A stretch of 64,000 bases of DNA from positions 1-64,000 of the forward strand of contig NZ_JALKBZ010000001.1 of NCBI RefSeq assembly GCF_023227765.1, given 5' to 3'. The translations under genes and the position numbers were made by a program. How positions within the stretch are numbered: the first letter of the stretch is position 1; each line of letters starts with the position of its first letter. The notes beneath the pieces were generated by a model. It was given only the letters and a program-made list of their open reading frames with translations. It was not told the origin of the DNA and ran no database searches. Positions 46,951 to 55,909 of this stretch are shown piece by piece. The stretch comes from Fuchsiella alkaliacetigena. GTDB lineage: Bacteria; Bacillota; Halanaerobiia; Halobacteroidales; Acetohalobiaceae.

Positions 46951-47042
46951 CTTAGTCTTATTTTTAATTATATTAACTGTTATTAATTATAACATACAAT
47001 AGTTATCAATTCTAGTCAAATAACTTTCTCCATCTAAAAAAA

Positions 47043-47078
47043 CTACCACAGAGCAGCCAAAAGACTCCTCGGTGGTAG
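47043..47078 (-). terminator. Terminator of tepA-ylzJ
   Basis: Stem CTACCACAGAGCAG / CTCCTCGGTGGTAG (two mismatches). On the minus strand it runs into TTTTTTTAG. Confidence 0.85.
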
Positions 47079-47090
47079 CAAATAAACAGT

Positions 47091-47315
47091 TTACTTCTTC
47101 AATTCTAAGTTAAGTTCAACTTCAGTTCCCGGTTGGTAAGGAGTATCCAAATAGTCCTGAGGATTGGAGCTGATAACTCTAGCTATCTCTCCTTTCTTTT
47201 CACCAGTGAGTCTCAACAATAGTCTTGTTCCTGCTATCTCAACTTCCTTAAACTCTAACTCAGACTCTTCTTCAGCAAATATTTTTTCACCTGGTACTAT
47301 AGAATAATATAACAG
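47091..47315 (-). CDS. ylzJ: YlzJ-like protein with CTG start
   Basis: 74 residues, beginning M-LYYSIVPGEKIFAEEE and ending YQPGTEVELNLELKK, the pattern of Bacillus YlzJ (short, with SSNPQDYLDTPYQPG). The only possible start in frame is CTG at 47313-47315: the codon three positions upstream is a TGA stop and no ATG/GTG/TTG lies between. AGAGGTG stands 7 nt before the CTG, an ideal spacing. It follows tepA by 12 nt and precedes the terminator, the same order as in Bacillus (tepA-ylzJ-spoIIIE). Function unknown. Confidence 0.85.
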   Translation of the reverse strand: MLYYSIVPGEKIFAEEESELEFKEVEIAGTRLLLRLTGEKKGEIARVISSNPQDYLDTPYQPGTEVELNLELKK

Positions 47316-47327
47316 CTTAAATCACCT

Positions 47328-48104
47328 CTATACTTCATAGCTATCAACTGCTTCAATAGTCGAAACATTGCTACTTTGAGACTGTTCTTGCTGATTAATC
47401 ATCTTTTTCAATTCAGCAATCACCTTATTTAAACCACCAACTTGATCAATAATTCCTTCCTTTACTGCTTCATCTCCAATTAAAACAGTACCAACATCTC
47501 TAACTAATTCACCAGTCTGAAACATTAAACTTCTAAAATGTTTTTCGTCAATATTGGAATGTCTACTCACAAACTTAATAACTCTATCCTGCATCTTATC
47601 CAAATAATCATAAGTCTGCGGAACTCCCACTACCATTCCCGTTAATCTAATTGGATGAATAGTCATAGTAGCAGTTTCAGCAATAAAAGACTTATCAGTA
47701 GCTACTGCTATAGGAACTCCTATACTATGCCCACCCCCTAAAACCAAAGAGGCTGTTGGTTTAGAAATGCTATTTAACATTTCAGAAATAGCCAGTCCTG
47801 CTTCAATATCGCCTCCAACAGTATTTAAGATCATAACTACTCCTTTTATTTCCGGGTTTTGTTCGATAGCTACTAATTGAGGTAAAAGATGTTCATATTT
47901 AGTAGTTTTATTCTTGGGCGGTAGCACTACATGTCCTTCTATCTGACCAATTATACTTAAACAGTGAATATCAGAGCTTAGATCTTGAGGTAGCTTAGTC
48001 TGCCCTAGTTGTTTTAAGGTCTCTAAGTTTCCCTCTTGCTTCTTTTTCTTAACCTGTGGCTTTGAAATTCGAGCTGGATTCACTTTATTCTCTTCTTCAG
48101 ACAA
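47328..48104 (-). CDS. tepA: ClpP-like protease TepA
   Basis: 258 residues, ClpP/crotonase fold. Catalytic parts: [17 protein letters not shown] (about 92-108), [12 protein letters not shown] with the nucleophile serine (about 122-133), and [10 protein letters not shown] with the histidine (about 147-156). It belongs to the TepA/YmfB family, described in Bacillus as aiding protein translocation or clearing signal peptides. The first 50 residues are basic and variable. TTG start with AGGAG 11 nt upstream. Followed by ylzJ. Confidence 0.9.
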   Translation of the reverse strand: MSEEENKVNPARISKPQVKKKKQEGNLETLKQLGQTKLPQDLSSDIHCLSIIGQIEGHVVLPPKNKTTKYEHLLPQLVAIEQNPEIKGVVMILNTVGGDIEAGLAISEMLNSISKPTASLVLGGGHSIGVPIAVATDKSFIAETATMTIHPIRLTGMVVGVPQTYDYLDKMQDRVIKFVSRHSNIDEKHFRSLMFQTGELVRDVGTVLIGDEAVKEGIIDQVGGLNKVIAELKKMINQQEQSQSSNVSTIEAVDSYEV

Positions 48105-48256
48105 TATATATCACACTCCTAGATTAAATAATCTATTAGTACTTAGTATAATAAATTGGAGTTAATTTATACTACATAAAAAAATAAAATTAGCTAACAC
48201 TTATTTTAACTACCAACAAATTTATGAGGTTATATCTATTAATGAAACCCAAAATA

Positions 48257-48294
48257 AAAGAGCAGTCAAAGACATTATGTCTTTGACTACTCTT
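48257..48294 (-). terminator. Terminator of the RNase J gene
   Basis: Stem AGTCAAAGACAT / ATGTCTTTGACT with outer AAGAG / CTCTT. On the minus strand it is followed by TTATTTTGG. Confidence 0.8.
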
Positions 48295-48298
48295 AAAA

Positions 48299-49975
48299 TC
48301 AAACTTCCATAATTATAGGCATAATCATTGGTTTTCTTTTTATTTTTTGATAAATAAAGTTACCTAAAGCATTTTTAACTCTAGACTTTAACGTCGACCA
48401 CTCAGTTATATTCTGCTCTTCGCACTTCTTTAAAGCATTTTCAACTCTTTCAGTAGCAGCATTAATTAGTTCTTCGGACTCGCGAATATAAACAAAACCC
48501 CGAGAAATAATATCGGGCCCGGCAATAATATTTCCAGATTTATCGATAGTTAAAACTACAATCAAAATCCCATCTTGAGAAAGCAAACGACGATCTCTTA
48601 AAACAATATTTCCTACATCGCCAACACCTAATCCATCCACTAATACCCGACCTGCTTTTACCGAACCTACAGTCTGACCATCACTATTACTAAACTCTAA
48701 TACACTACCCGGCTCAGTAATAAAGATATTTTCTCGCGGAACTCCTACCTCTTCACCTAGCTGAGCATGATGTTCTAGATGACGATGTTCACCGTGAACT
48801 GGAATGAAAAACTTAGGCTGTACTAAGTTTAACATCAGCTTTAGTTCTTCCTGGCTAGCATGCCCGGATACATGAACTCCCGAAACTAACTCATAAATAA
48901 CTTCGGCACCTCGTTTCATTAATTTATTTATTGTCTTCCCCACAGATTTTTCATTGCCAGGAATCGCTGCCGCCGAAACTACTACAGTATCTCCATGTTG
49001 AATATTTATATATCTATGATCTCCCCGAGCCATTCTAGTTAAAGCTGCCATAGGTTCGCCTTGGCTACCAGTAGTTAACAACATAATCTTTTCATCAGGC
49101 AACTTCCCTAACTCTTCTATATCAACCAAAGTATTTTCTGGAATATCTAAATACCCTAACTCTTCAGCAATCTCAACATTATTAATCATACTTCTTCCAG
49201 TAACAGCAACCTTGCGCTGATACTTATAAGCAGAGTCGATAAACTGCTGAATTCTATTAATATTAGAAGCAAAGGAAGCAACAATAATCCGATCCTTAGT
49301 ACTACTAAATATATCATTAATAGTTTCACTAACTACCTTTTCGGACATAGTATATCCTTCGCGCTCAGCATTAGTACTATCGGAAAATAAGGCTAAAACT
49401 CCTTCTTTACCTAATTCGGCTAAGCGATGGATATCCGCCATTTCCCCATTAATAGGAGTCTGGTCAAACTTAAAGTCACTAGCATAGACTAAAACCCCTA
49501 CTGGAGTCCGAATTGCTAAAGCACACGTATCAGCAATACTATGATTAACTCTAATAAACTCCACATCAAAAAAGCTACCAATCTGGGCCGAATGACCAGG
49601 GTACACATGCCTTAAATAGGCCTCTTTTAATAAACCGTGTTCTTGTAAAATTCCTCTTACTAGACCTAAGGTTAGCTTAGTACCATAAACCGGAACATTA
49701 ATTTCACTTAAAACATAAGGCAAGGCTCCAATATGGTCTAGATGTCCATGGGTAAGTACGATTCCCTTAATCCGTTCCTTATTCTCCTTCAAATAAGTAA
49801 TATCCGGAATCACTAAATCGATTCCCAACAGATCATCTTCCGGAAACATTACCCCAGCATCAACAATTAATATTTCATCTTCTACTTCAACTACCATCAT
49901 ATTCTTACCGATCTCTCCAACTCCTCCCAAAGGAATTAGAGAAATATTATCTATTCTGTTTTTTTCTTTAATCAT
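48299..49975 (-). CDS. rnj: Ribonuclease J
   Basis: 558 residues, metallo-beta-lactamase fold with beta-CASP. Metal motifs THGHLDHIGALPYV (about 75-88) and HSIADTCALAIRT (about 145-157); FSDSTNAEREGYT; beta-CASP SVGKTINKLMKRG and HVSGHASQEELKLML (about 365-379), then the C-terminal VHGEHRH region. It degrades and processes RNA (5'-to-3' exonuclease and endonuclease). Place next to dapA and tepA corresponds to Bacillus ymfA/rnjB. ATG start with GGAGGTG upstream. It has its own promoter and a structured leader of about 145 nt. Confidence 0.94.
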   Translation of the reverse strand: MIKEKNRIDNISLIPLGGVGEIGKNMMVVEVEDEILIVDAGVMFPEDDLLGIDLVIPDITYLKENKERIKGIVLTHGHLDHIGALPYVLSEINVPVYGTKLTLGLVRGILQEHGLLKEAYLRHVYPGHSAQIGSFFDVEFIRVNHSIADTCALAIRTPVGVLVYASDFKFDQTPINGEMADIHRLAELGKEGVLALFSDSTNAEREGYTMSEKVVSETINDIFSSTKDRIIVASFASNINRIQQFIDSAYKYQRKVAVTGRSMINNVEIAEELGYLDIPENTLVDIEELGKLPDEKIMLLTTGSQGEPMAALTRMARGDHRYINIQHGDTVVVSAAAIPGNEKSVGKTINKLMKRGAEVIYELVSGVHVSGHASQEELKLMLNLVQPKFFIPVHGEHRHLEHHAQLGEEVGVPRENIFITEPGSVLEFSNSDGQTVGSVKAGRVLVDGLGVGDVGNIVLRDRRLLSQDGILIVVLTIDKSGNIIAGPDIISRGFVYIRESEELINAATERVENALKKCEEQNITEWSTLKSRVKNALGNFIYQKIKRKPMIMPIIMEV

Positions 49976-50040
49976 TAATTAAGTTAGCACCTCCGCAGTT
50001 TTTCATTAAATATTAAATACTTTACTGTAACTTTATTTAT

Positions 50041-50124
50041 CTTAAATTAGCCCCGCCCAGAGCTAATCAAATCCTAAAACTATAAAAATATCAAAAATAA
50101 GCCCCGCTCAAAAAGCTCTAATTA
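50041..50124 (-). ncRNA. Structured leader of the RNase J mRNA
   Basis: Two tandem copies of an element: AAATWAGCCCCGCYC plus an AGCTCTAAT-type arm (50044-50068 and 50096-50122). On the RNA, copy 2 forms AUUAGC / GCUAAU around a GGGCGG loop. AGAGCU of copy 1 can instead pair with AGCUCU of copy 2, which gives mutually exclusive folds. It lies between the promoter and the ATG. Not assigned to any known riboswitch. Confidence 0.4.
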
Positions 50125-50126
50125 CT

Positions 50127-50155
50127 ATTATAAAGGATTAAATCGATTAAAACAA
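50127..50155 (-). promoter_or_regulatory. Promoter of the RNase J gene
   Basis: TTGTTT-17 bp-TATAAT on the minus strand. The predicted transcript starts near 50120, about 145 nt before the ATG. Confidence 0.6.
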
Positions 50156-50170
50156 GTAAAAAAGCAAAAA

Positions 50171-50198
50171 TGAGGATATGCCCAGCAGCATATCCTCA
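50171..50198 (-). terminator. Terminator of the dap operon
   Basis: 11-bp perfect stem TGAGGATATGC / GCATATCCTCA. On the minus strand it runs into TTTTTGC. Confidence 0.88.
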
Positions 50199-50209
50199 AT
50201 CACAACTAT

Positions 50210-51091
50210 TTAAAGTAAATCATAGTCAGCCAAAAGAGTCTTTAAAATCTCTTCTTGTTCTTGAGTAGCTTCAACTAAAGGAGGTCTAACCGGCCCTACT
50301 TCCTTCCCCAACAAGTTTAAAGCTTTTTTGACTGGAATAGGATTAGTCGTAATAAATATCTTCTTGAAAATCGGAAACAGCTCTGCATTTAATTGAGCAG
50401 CTGCTTCTACTTGACCTGCTCTATGTAAGCCTATCATTTCTTTAATCTGATCACCTACTAAATGGGCAGCTACACTAACAATCCCACTACCACCTATACT
50501 TAAAATAGGCAAGGTCATTCCATCATCACCGCTATAAATATCAAAGTCAGCAGCAGTTAATTGATTAATTTCAGCAGCCTGCTGTACATCTCCACTAGCC
50601 TCTTTAACTGCTACTATATTATCGATTTCTGCTAGCTTAGCAATAGTTTGAGCCTCTATATTTTTTGAAGTCCTACCGGGAACATTATAAAGCATCACCG
50701 GTAGCTCTGTCGATTGAGCTATCTGTTTAAAGTGCTCATATAGTCCCGCTTGAGGCGGTTTATTATAGTAAGGACCTACCAACATTACCCCGTCTATCTC
50801 CAACTGACTTACCTGCTGGGTCATCTCTATACTAGCTTGAGTAGAATAAGAACCACTTCCTACTAATACTTTTGCCTTCTCTCCTACTGCTTCAACTACT
50901 GTTTCTACTAAGTTAAATTTCTCTTCCTTGCTCAAAGTAGGAACCTCTCCCGTAGTTCCTAACACTAAAATTCCATCTGAGCCATTTTCCACTAAGTAAT
51001 TAGCTAAGTCTGCAGCTGCTTCATAATTAACCTCCAAATCAGCTGTAAAGGGAGTTACCATAGCTGTTAATACTTCACCAAATTGAGCCAT
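50210..51091 (-). CDS. dapA: 4-hydroxy-tetrahydrodipicolinate synthase
   Basis: 293 residues. GTTGEVPTLSKEEK (about 44-57), YYNKPPQAGLYEHF (about 107-120), YNVPGRTS (about 135-142) and the Schiff-base lysine in NIVAVKEASGD (about 157-167). It condenses pyruvate with aspartate semialdehyde. The product feeds lysine and, through DpaAB, dipicolinate. Last gene of the dap operon, followed by a strong terminator. Confidence 0.96.
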   Translation of the reverse strand: MAQFGEVLTAMVTPFTADLEVNYEAAADLANYLVENGSDGILVLGTTGEVPTLSKEEKFNLVETVVEAVGEKAKVLVGSGSYSTQASIEMTQQVSQLEIDGVMLVGPYYNKPPQAGLYEHFKQIAQSTELPVMLYNVPGRTSKNIEAQTIAKLAEIDNIVAVKEASGDVQQAAEINQLTAADFDIYSGDDGMTLPILSIGGSGIVSVAAHLVGDQIKEMIGLHRAGQVEAAAQLNAELFPIFKKIFITTNPIPVKKALNLLGKEVGPVRPPLVEATQEQEEILKTLLADYDLL

Positions 51092-51111
51092 TTAAATCCA
51101 CCTCCATAAAA

Positions 51112-52335
51112 TCATTGTGCTAAATTAAATTGAGAATGTAAAGCCTGTAAAGCATCTTGTTCATCGTCTCTTTTTACTAAAAAAGAAATTGTAGTATGGG
51201 AATCAGTAGTCTGATAAATATGAACTTCGCTGCCTTTTAAGGCCTTTACCATTTTAGCCATTACTCCAGGCAAACCAGTCATTCCCGCTCCTACTACCGA
51301 AACCTTGATTAAGTTATTGCTAACTGTATAATTATACTCTGTTTTAGCTAATAGCTCTTCAGTCCTAGCAGCTAATTCTCGATTAACAATAAAGGTAATC
51401 ATCTCTGGACGTACATTAATAAAGTCTACACTAATATTTGCAGCAGCCAAAACCTCAAAACAGCCTAAGGCTGTAGCATACTTTTGCGGTTGTCTAGGCT
51501 TGACTTCTACTAGACTTACATTACTGCGACTAGTTACCCCCGTTACCGCTTGGTCTCCCTTAATATCTATCTGTTTCTCTTGGCTAAAGGTATCAGCAAT
51601 TACAGTGCCTGGACTTTCAGTAAAAGTCGACCTAATCATAATCGGTACTCGTTCTCTTCTAGCTATTTCAACGGCTCGAGGATGAATTACTTTAGCTCCT
51701 TGATAAGCTAATTCACAAGCCTCCTCATAGGTAATATGCTTTAAAACCCTAGCCTGAGGAACTAAATTAGGATCAGCTGTCATTACTCCTTCTACATCGG
51801 TATATATCTCCACCATCTCTGCATGCAAAGCAGCACCTAAAGCAGTAGCAGTAGTATCACTCCCACCTCTACCTAAAGTAGTAATTTCGCCTTCTTGGCT
51901 TACCCCTTGAAAACCAGTAACTACAGGCACCTTATTAGCTTCCAAAGTCTCTAAAATTCGCTGAGGATTAACCTCTAAAATTCTAGTATTACCATAGTTA
52001 TCATCGGTTATTATTCCAGCCTGCGCCCCTGTTAAAGCTTCATAATTATGCCCTCTCTCTTTTAATCCTTGCCCTACTACAACCGAAGCAATTATTTCAC
52101 CACAAGACATCAATAAATCTTTAGCTCGAGGATTAATATATTCATAGCTATTTTGCGCTAAATTAATCAAAGTATCAGTAGCATAAGGAGCACCTTCCCG
52201 GCCCATAGCTGAAACTACCACTACTACTTTATAGCCTCGATTAATGCTATTAATTATCTTATCTATTACTGCTTTTCTATTTTCAGCAGTAGCCAGCGAG
52301 GTACCCCCAAACTTCTGCACTAAAATTCCTTTCAT
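51112..52335 (-). CDS. dapG: Aspartokinase (DapG type)
   Basis: 407 residues. Start VQKFGGTSLATAENR (6-20), SCGEIIASVV, GRGGSDTTATALGAAL (about 156-171), TDVEGVMTADPNLV (about 179-192), then two ACT domains in the C-terminal third. It phosphorylates aspartate, the first step to lysine, diaminopimelate and dipicolinate. The presence of ACT domains points to feedback control. Gene order dapG-dapA as in Bacillus. Confidence 0.94.
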   Translation of the reverse strand: MKGILVQKFGGTSLATAENRKAVIDKIINSINRGYKVVVVVSAMGREGAPYATDTLINLAQNSYEYINPRAKDLLMSCGEIIASVVVGQGLKERGHNYEALTGAQAGIITDDNYGNTRILEVNPQRILETLEANKVPVVTGFQGVSQEGEITTLGRGGSDTTATALGAALHAEMVEIYTDVEGVMTADPNLVPQARVLKHITYEEACELAYQGAKVIHPRAVEIARRERVPIMIRSTFTESPGTVIADTFSQEKQIDIKGDQAVTGVTSRSNVSLVEVKPRQPQKYATALGCFEVLAAANISVDFINVRPEMITFIVNRELAARTEELLAKTEYNYTVSNNLIKVSVVGAGMTGLPGVMAKMVKALKGSEVHIYQTTDSHTTISFLVKRDDEQDALQALHSQFNLAQ

Positions 52336-52357
52336 TCACTCACCCCACTTCTTAACC

Positions 52358-53368
52358 TCAGAACCGATTGCTGATTAACTCTTCAGCAATCTGAATCGTA
52401 TTCAAAGCTGCTCCTTTCCGCAGATTGTTACCTACAATCCAAAGATCTAAACCCGCATCTATAGTTTGATCACGACGAATTCGTCCTACTAACACATTAT
52501 CATTCTCTTCACACTGGGTCTGCATTGGATAAAGCAGTTCAGCTGGATTATCTACTACTTCAACTCCAGAAGCAGCAGCTAATAGCTCTTTTACTTCTGC
52601 TACCGATAAGGCAGACCCCAGCTCTACATTAATAGATTCGGCATGACCAATTAATACCGGTACCCGCACTGCTGTAGCAGTTACTTTAATATTATTATCA
52701 GCCATTATTTTTTGAGTCTCGTTAACCATCTTCATCTCTTCTTTAGTATAGCCGTTATCGAAGAAAATATCTATATGTGGTAAGCAGTTAAAGGCAATCT
52801 GATGCGGATAAACCTCAGCTTCAACCTCTTTGTCGGCTAAATAAGCTTTGCTTTGTTCTATTAGTTCGTCCATAGCATCCTTACCAGTTCCTGAAACGGC
52901 CTGATAAGTAGAAGCTACAATTCTTTTAATCCCTACTTGATCATAAAGTGGCTTCAAAGCAACTACCATCTGAATAGTAGAACAGTTAGGATTAGCAATA
53001 ATCCCCTGATGTTCAGCTATAGTTTCTGGATTCACCTCAGGTACTACCAAAGGCACTTCAGGATCCATTCTAAAAGCACTGCTATTATCAACTACTACTG
53101 CTCCTCTTTTAGTAGCTTCAGGAGCTAGCTGCTTACTAGCCCCACTACCAGCACTAAATAAAGCTATATCTATTCCTTGAAAAGAATCTGGAGTAGTAAC
53201 CTCTACTTCATATTCCTGACCCTTAACAGTAAGTATAGTTCCAGCAGAACGCTCTGTGGCTAAAAGTTTCAGTTCTGCAAAAGGAAAGTCGCGTTCTTCT
53301 AAGATATTCAACATTTCTCTACCTACAGCACCAGTAGCTCCAACTACTGCTACATTATATTTTTCCAT
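52358..53368 (-). CDS. asd: Aspartate-semialdehyde dehydrogenase
   Basis: 336 residues. VAVVGATGAVGREMLNIL (5-22), catalytic cysteine in IIANPNCSTIQMVVAL (about 123-138), STYQAVSGTGKDAMDEL (about 153-169), and VRVPVLIGHAESINVE. It reduces aspartyl phosphate to the semialdehyde. Gap of 22 nt before dapG. Part of the dap/dpa operon. Confidence 0.96.
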   Translation of the reverse strand: MEKYNVAVVGATGAVGREMLNILEERDFPFAELKLLATERSAGTILTVKGQEYEVEVTTPDSFQGIDIALFSAGSGASKQLAPEATKRGAVVVDNSSAFRMDPEVPLVVPEVNPETIAEHQGIIANPNCSTIQMVVALKPLYDQVGIKRIVASTYQAVSGTGKDAMDELIEQSKAYLADKEVEAEVYPHQIAFNCLPHIDIFFDNGYTKEEMKMVNETQKIMADNNIKVTATAVRVPVLIGHAESINVELGSALSVAEVKELLAAASGVEVVDNPAELLYPMQTQCEENDNVLVGRIRRDQTIDAGLDLWIVGNNLRKGAALNTIQIAEELISNRF

Positions 53369-53423
53369 TAATAATCCTCCTTATAAATTGATTTAAATCA
53401 TTGCTTACTTCTATAAGTACTAT

Positions 53424-54017
53424 TTAAAAACCTTTATATTCAATCAATACCGGCTGAATCTGTTTTTCTTCCAAAGCAAGCTTTAAAGACTCTTCAATCA
53501 AGTCCATTCTGCTAATCAAAGAATTTATTTTTTGACTAGGATTATCCTGACCAAAGGGTACAAAATAGATATTTTTAGTATTTAATAACTTCCCTAGGTT
53601 TTCAGCATTATTACCTAAACCGTCATTGGTAGCTATAGCTAAAATTATCGGCTTATCATTTCTCAAATGGGCCTTAACTGCCATTGAAACTGTAGTATCA
53701 GTAATTCCATTAGCAATTTTAGCCATAGTATTTCCAGTACAGGGAGCTACAATTAAAATATCTAAGAATTTTTCCGGGCCAATAGGTTCTACTTCAATTA
53801 AGTTAGTCATGGGCTCGTTTCCGGTAATTTTTATTACTTTCTCTTCCCAACTAGCGGCAGTTCCAAACTTAGTATCTCTTTTTTGAATAGACTCTGAAAA
53901 AATAGGATAAACTATAGCTCCTACCTCTACTAACCTCTCCAAGCTAGGAATTACCCTATCCAAAGTACAGTAGGAACCTGTAAATGCAAAACCAATCTTT
54001 TTACCTTTTAATTCCAA
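53424..54017 (-). CDS. dpaB: Dipicolinate synthase subunit B
   Basis: 197 residues from the TTG at 54017 (AAAGGAGG 9 nt upstream; the longer TTG at 54044 includes that site). Flavoprotein-like fold: KGKKIGFAFTGSYCTLDR (about 4-21), then VAPCTGNTMAKIANGITDTT, VSMAVKAHLRNDKPIILAIA. With DpaA it converts dihydrodipicolinate to dipicolinic acid, the spore-core solute. In Bacillus (spoVFB) it is made in the mother cell. Its presence is good evidence of sporulation ability. Confidence 0.93.
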   Translation of the reverse strand: MELKGKKIGFAFTGSYCTLDRVIPSLERLVEVGAIVYPIFSESIQKRDTKFGTAASWEEKVIKITGNEPMTNLIEVEPIGPEKFLDILIVAPCTGNTMAKIANGITDTTVSMAVKAHLRNDKPIILAIATNDGLGNNAENLGKLLNTKNIYFVPFGQDNPSQKINSLISRMDLIEESLKLALEEKQIQPVLIEYKGF

Positions 54018-54046
54018 ATCAATGCACCTCCTTTGGAAGGTCAAAA

Positions 54047-54928
54047 CTAAACTCTATTTTCAATCAATCTGGGAATAACCTCCCCAAGAATCTGACCAGC
54101 AGTTTTGGGAGCTACCTTACCTGGTAAGCCTAAACATAGCAGAGCCTTAACTCCTAACTTCTTAGCTGCTTGAAAGTCAGTCCCTCCCGGTGCAGAAGCT
54201 ATATCAATAATTAAAGCTTCACTTGAAACAGAAGTTAATATATCTTTATCCAAGACTAAGGCTGGCACAGTGTTGAATATAAAGTCCATCTCTGGGATTA
54301 CCTCCTCTAACTGCTTAAAAGATACAGGAGTAATTCCCATTTCTTGAGCTCGGGCCCTATCCCCAGGCTTTCTAGCTGCCACATAGGTTTCACTACCTAA
54401 GTTAGCTAGCATTCTAGCTAAGGTCTGGCCTACTCTGCCTAAACCTAAAACCAAAGCCTGATTGCTATGTAAAGTTAACTCCGATTCTTCCATAGCAATC
54501 TGAATAGCTCCTTCAGCCGTCGGAATAGCATTTAGAATAGCTACTTCATCCAATCTTGCCAATTCGATAAGCTCTAGCTCCTGCTTTTGGCAGTAAGTAG
54601 CAATTTCTCCTCGAGCAACTCCGATTAAGAATAAAGAAGCAGTCTCTAAACTACTAAAAAAACTTTTATCCAACTTAACCGGTTCTTCGACAAAGGTAGC
54701 TTTAAGATATCCTTCTTCATCAGTGCTGGTCATAGGAGCAATTACCACTTGCGCTCCTTTAACAGCTGCTGCTAAACTATGCTCAACCTCCAGCCCAGGT
54801 AACTCTATATCCGGCTGCCCTAAAGTCTTAATCTCTGCTCCAGTAGCTGCTAACTGCCTTAACATTTCTAACTCTCGCTGGTCTCCACCTAAAACAGCCA
54901 GTTTAATCCCGGCTAATTTAGCGGTCAT
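54047..54928 (-). CDS. dpaA: Dipicolinate synthase subunit A
   Basis: 293 residues. The N-terminal half opens KLAVLGGDQRELEMLRQLA (9-27). The C-terminal half has a Rossmann fold with LVLGLGRVGQTLARMLANLG (about 161-180), then VARKPGDRARAQEMG and IDIASAPGGTD. It is the NAD(P)-binding subunit of dipicolinate synthase (SpoVFA). Directly followed by dpaB. The gap to dapB is 115 nt without a terminator. Confidence 0.93.
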   Translation of the reverse strand: MTAKLAGIKLAVLGGDQRELEMLRQLAATGAEIKTLGQPDIELPGLEVEHSLAAAVKGAQVVIAPMTSTDEEGYLKATFVEEPVKLDKSFFSSLETASLFLIGVARGEIATYCQKQELELIELARLDEVAILNAIPTAEGAIQIAMEESELTLHSNQALVLGLGRVGQTLARMLANLGSETYVAARKPGDRARAQEMGITPVSFKQLEEVIPEMDFIFNTVPALVLDKDILTSVSSEALIIDIASAPGGTDFQAAKKLGVKALLCLGLPGKVAPKTAGQILGEVIPRLIENRV

Positions 54929-55043
54929 TTTAAGCCCCCTTCCTCTTCTAACTTAAAAATCTATTAATATTATATGGCTAACCTTCCCAAGTAGTGCTTG
55001 TCTAGTCCAAAGTTATTTCTTTTTACAGGTAAAATATTAGCTT

Positions 55044-55838
55044 TTAAAGATCAATTAGGTTGTCCAAACCATAAACTACTCCTTCAGCTTCAGCTACACA
55101 CTGAATAGCCAGCCTAACCCCCGGCATAAAAGAGCTTCTATCTATAGAGTCATGTCTAAGTTTAAAGGTCTGCCCTTCTCCACCAAAGATCACCTCTTGA
55201 TGAGCAACTAAACCAGGTAGACGAACACTATGAATATTAATTTCTCCTTCTTGTCCACCTCGAGCTCCGGTCAGCTTCTCAATCTCTTCAACTCCCTCTT
55301 GATTTATTTCTGAAGCTTTATTAATCAATTCAGCAGTTTTAATAGCAGTTCCTGAAGGAGCATCTATCTTTTGATTGTGATGCAGTTCAATAATCTCCAC
55401 TCCTTCAAAATATTTAGCCGCCATTTGAGCAAACTCCATCATTAAGATAGCTCCAATAGCAAAGTTAGGAGCTATAATTATATTCGCTTCCCCAGCCGCG
55501 GCCCATTCCTCTATTTTACTTAAATCTGATTCAGTAATCCCTGTAGTTCCTACTACCATATCAGTTCCACTGGTTAAGCCAACTTCAATATTCTCCATTA
55601 CTACCTGCGGAGTAGTAAAGTCTACTACTACCTCAGGATTATGAGCCTCAATAGCAGCCTCTAAATCATCTTCAATCTCAACTTGAGGAGCCGTAATCCC
55701 TAACAGTTGATGAATATCCTCCCCTATATTGTCTACATCAACAGCAGCCACTAACTGAAAATCTCTACTCCGAGCAACTAATTTAACAACCTCACTACCC
55801 ATTCTTCCTTGAGCACCATTAACTAATATTTTCTTCAT
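55044..55838 (-). CDS. dapB: 4-hydroxy-tetrahydrodipicolinate reductase
   Basis: 264 residues. ILVNGAQGRMGSEVVKLV (4-21), VVDFTTPQVVMENIE, VVGTTGITESDL (about 97-108) and the catalytic EIIELHHNQKIDAPSGTAIK (about 149-168). It makes tetrahydrodipicolinate for lysine and peptidoglycan. First gene after the lysine riboswitch, so its transcription should fall when lysine is high. Being in one run with dpaA/B, it puts lysine control ahead of the dipicolinate genes. Confidence 0.95.
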   Translation of the reverse strand: MKKILVNGAQGRMGSEVVKLVARSRDFQLVAAVDVDNIGEDIHQLLGITAPQVEIEDDLEAAIEAHNPEVVVDFTTPQVVMENIEVGLTSGTDMVVGTTGITESDLSKIEEWAAAGEANIIIAPNFAIGAILMMEFAQMAAKYFEGVEIIELHHNQKIDAPSGTAIKTAELINKASEINQEGVEEIEKLTGARGGQEGEINIHSVRLPGLVAHQEVIFGGEGQTFKLRHDSIDRSSFMPGVRLAIQCVAEAEGVVYGLDNLIDL

Positions 55839-55885
55839 CTTTAATCTCCAACTCCTTTCTAAAAACAGTTTAGCAAATAAAAATA

Positions 55886-55904
55886 GATTGGCAGGACACC
55901 AATC
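55886..55904 (-). terminator. Riboswitch expression-platform terminator
   Basis: Minus strand GATTGG-loop-CCAATC followed by TATTTTTATTTG, placed directly after the aptamer 3' side. Confidence 0.8.
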
Positions 55905-55909
55905 ACAGT

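Noticed and set aside
50041-50124. Guanidine (mini-ykkC) or preQ1 riboswitch ahead of the RNase J gene
   Set aside because: Neither the ACGR loops of mini-ykkC nor the preQ1 core is present.
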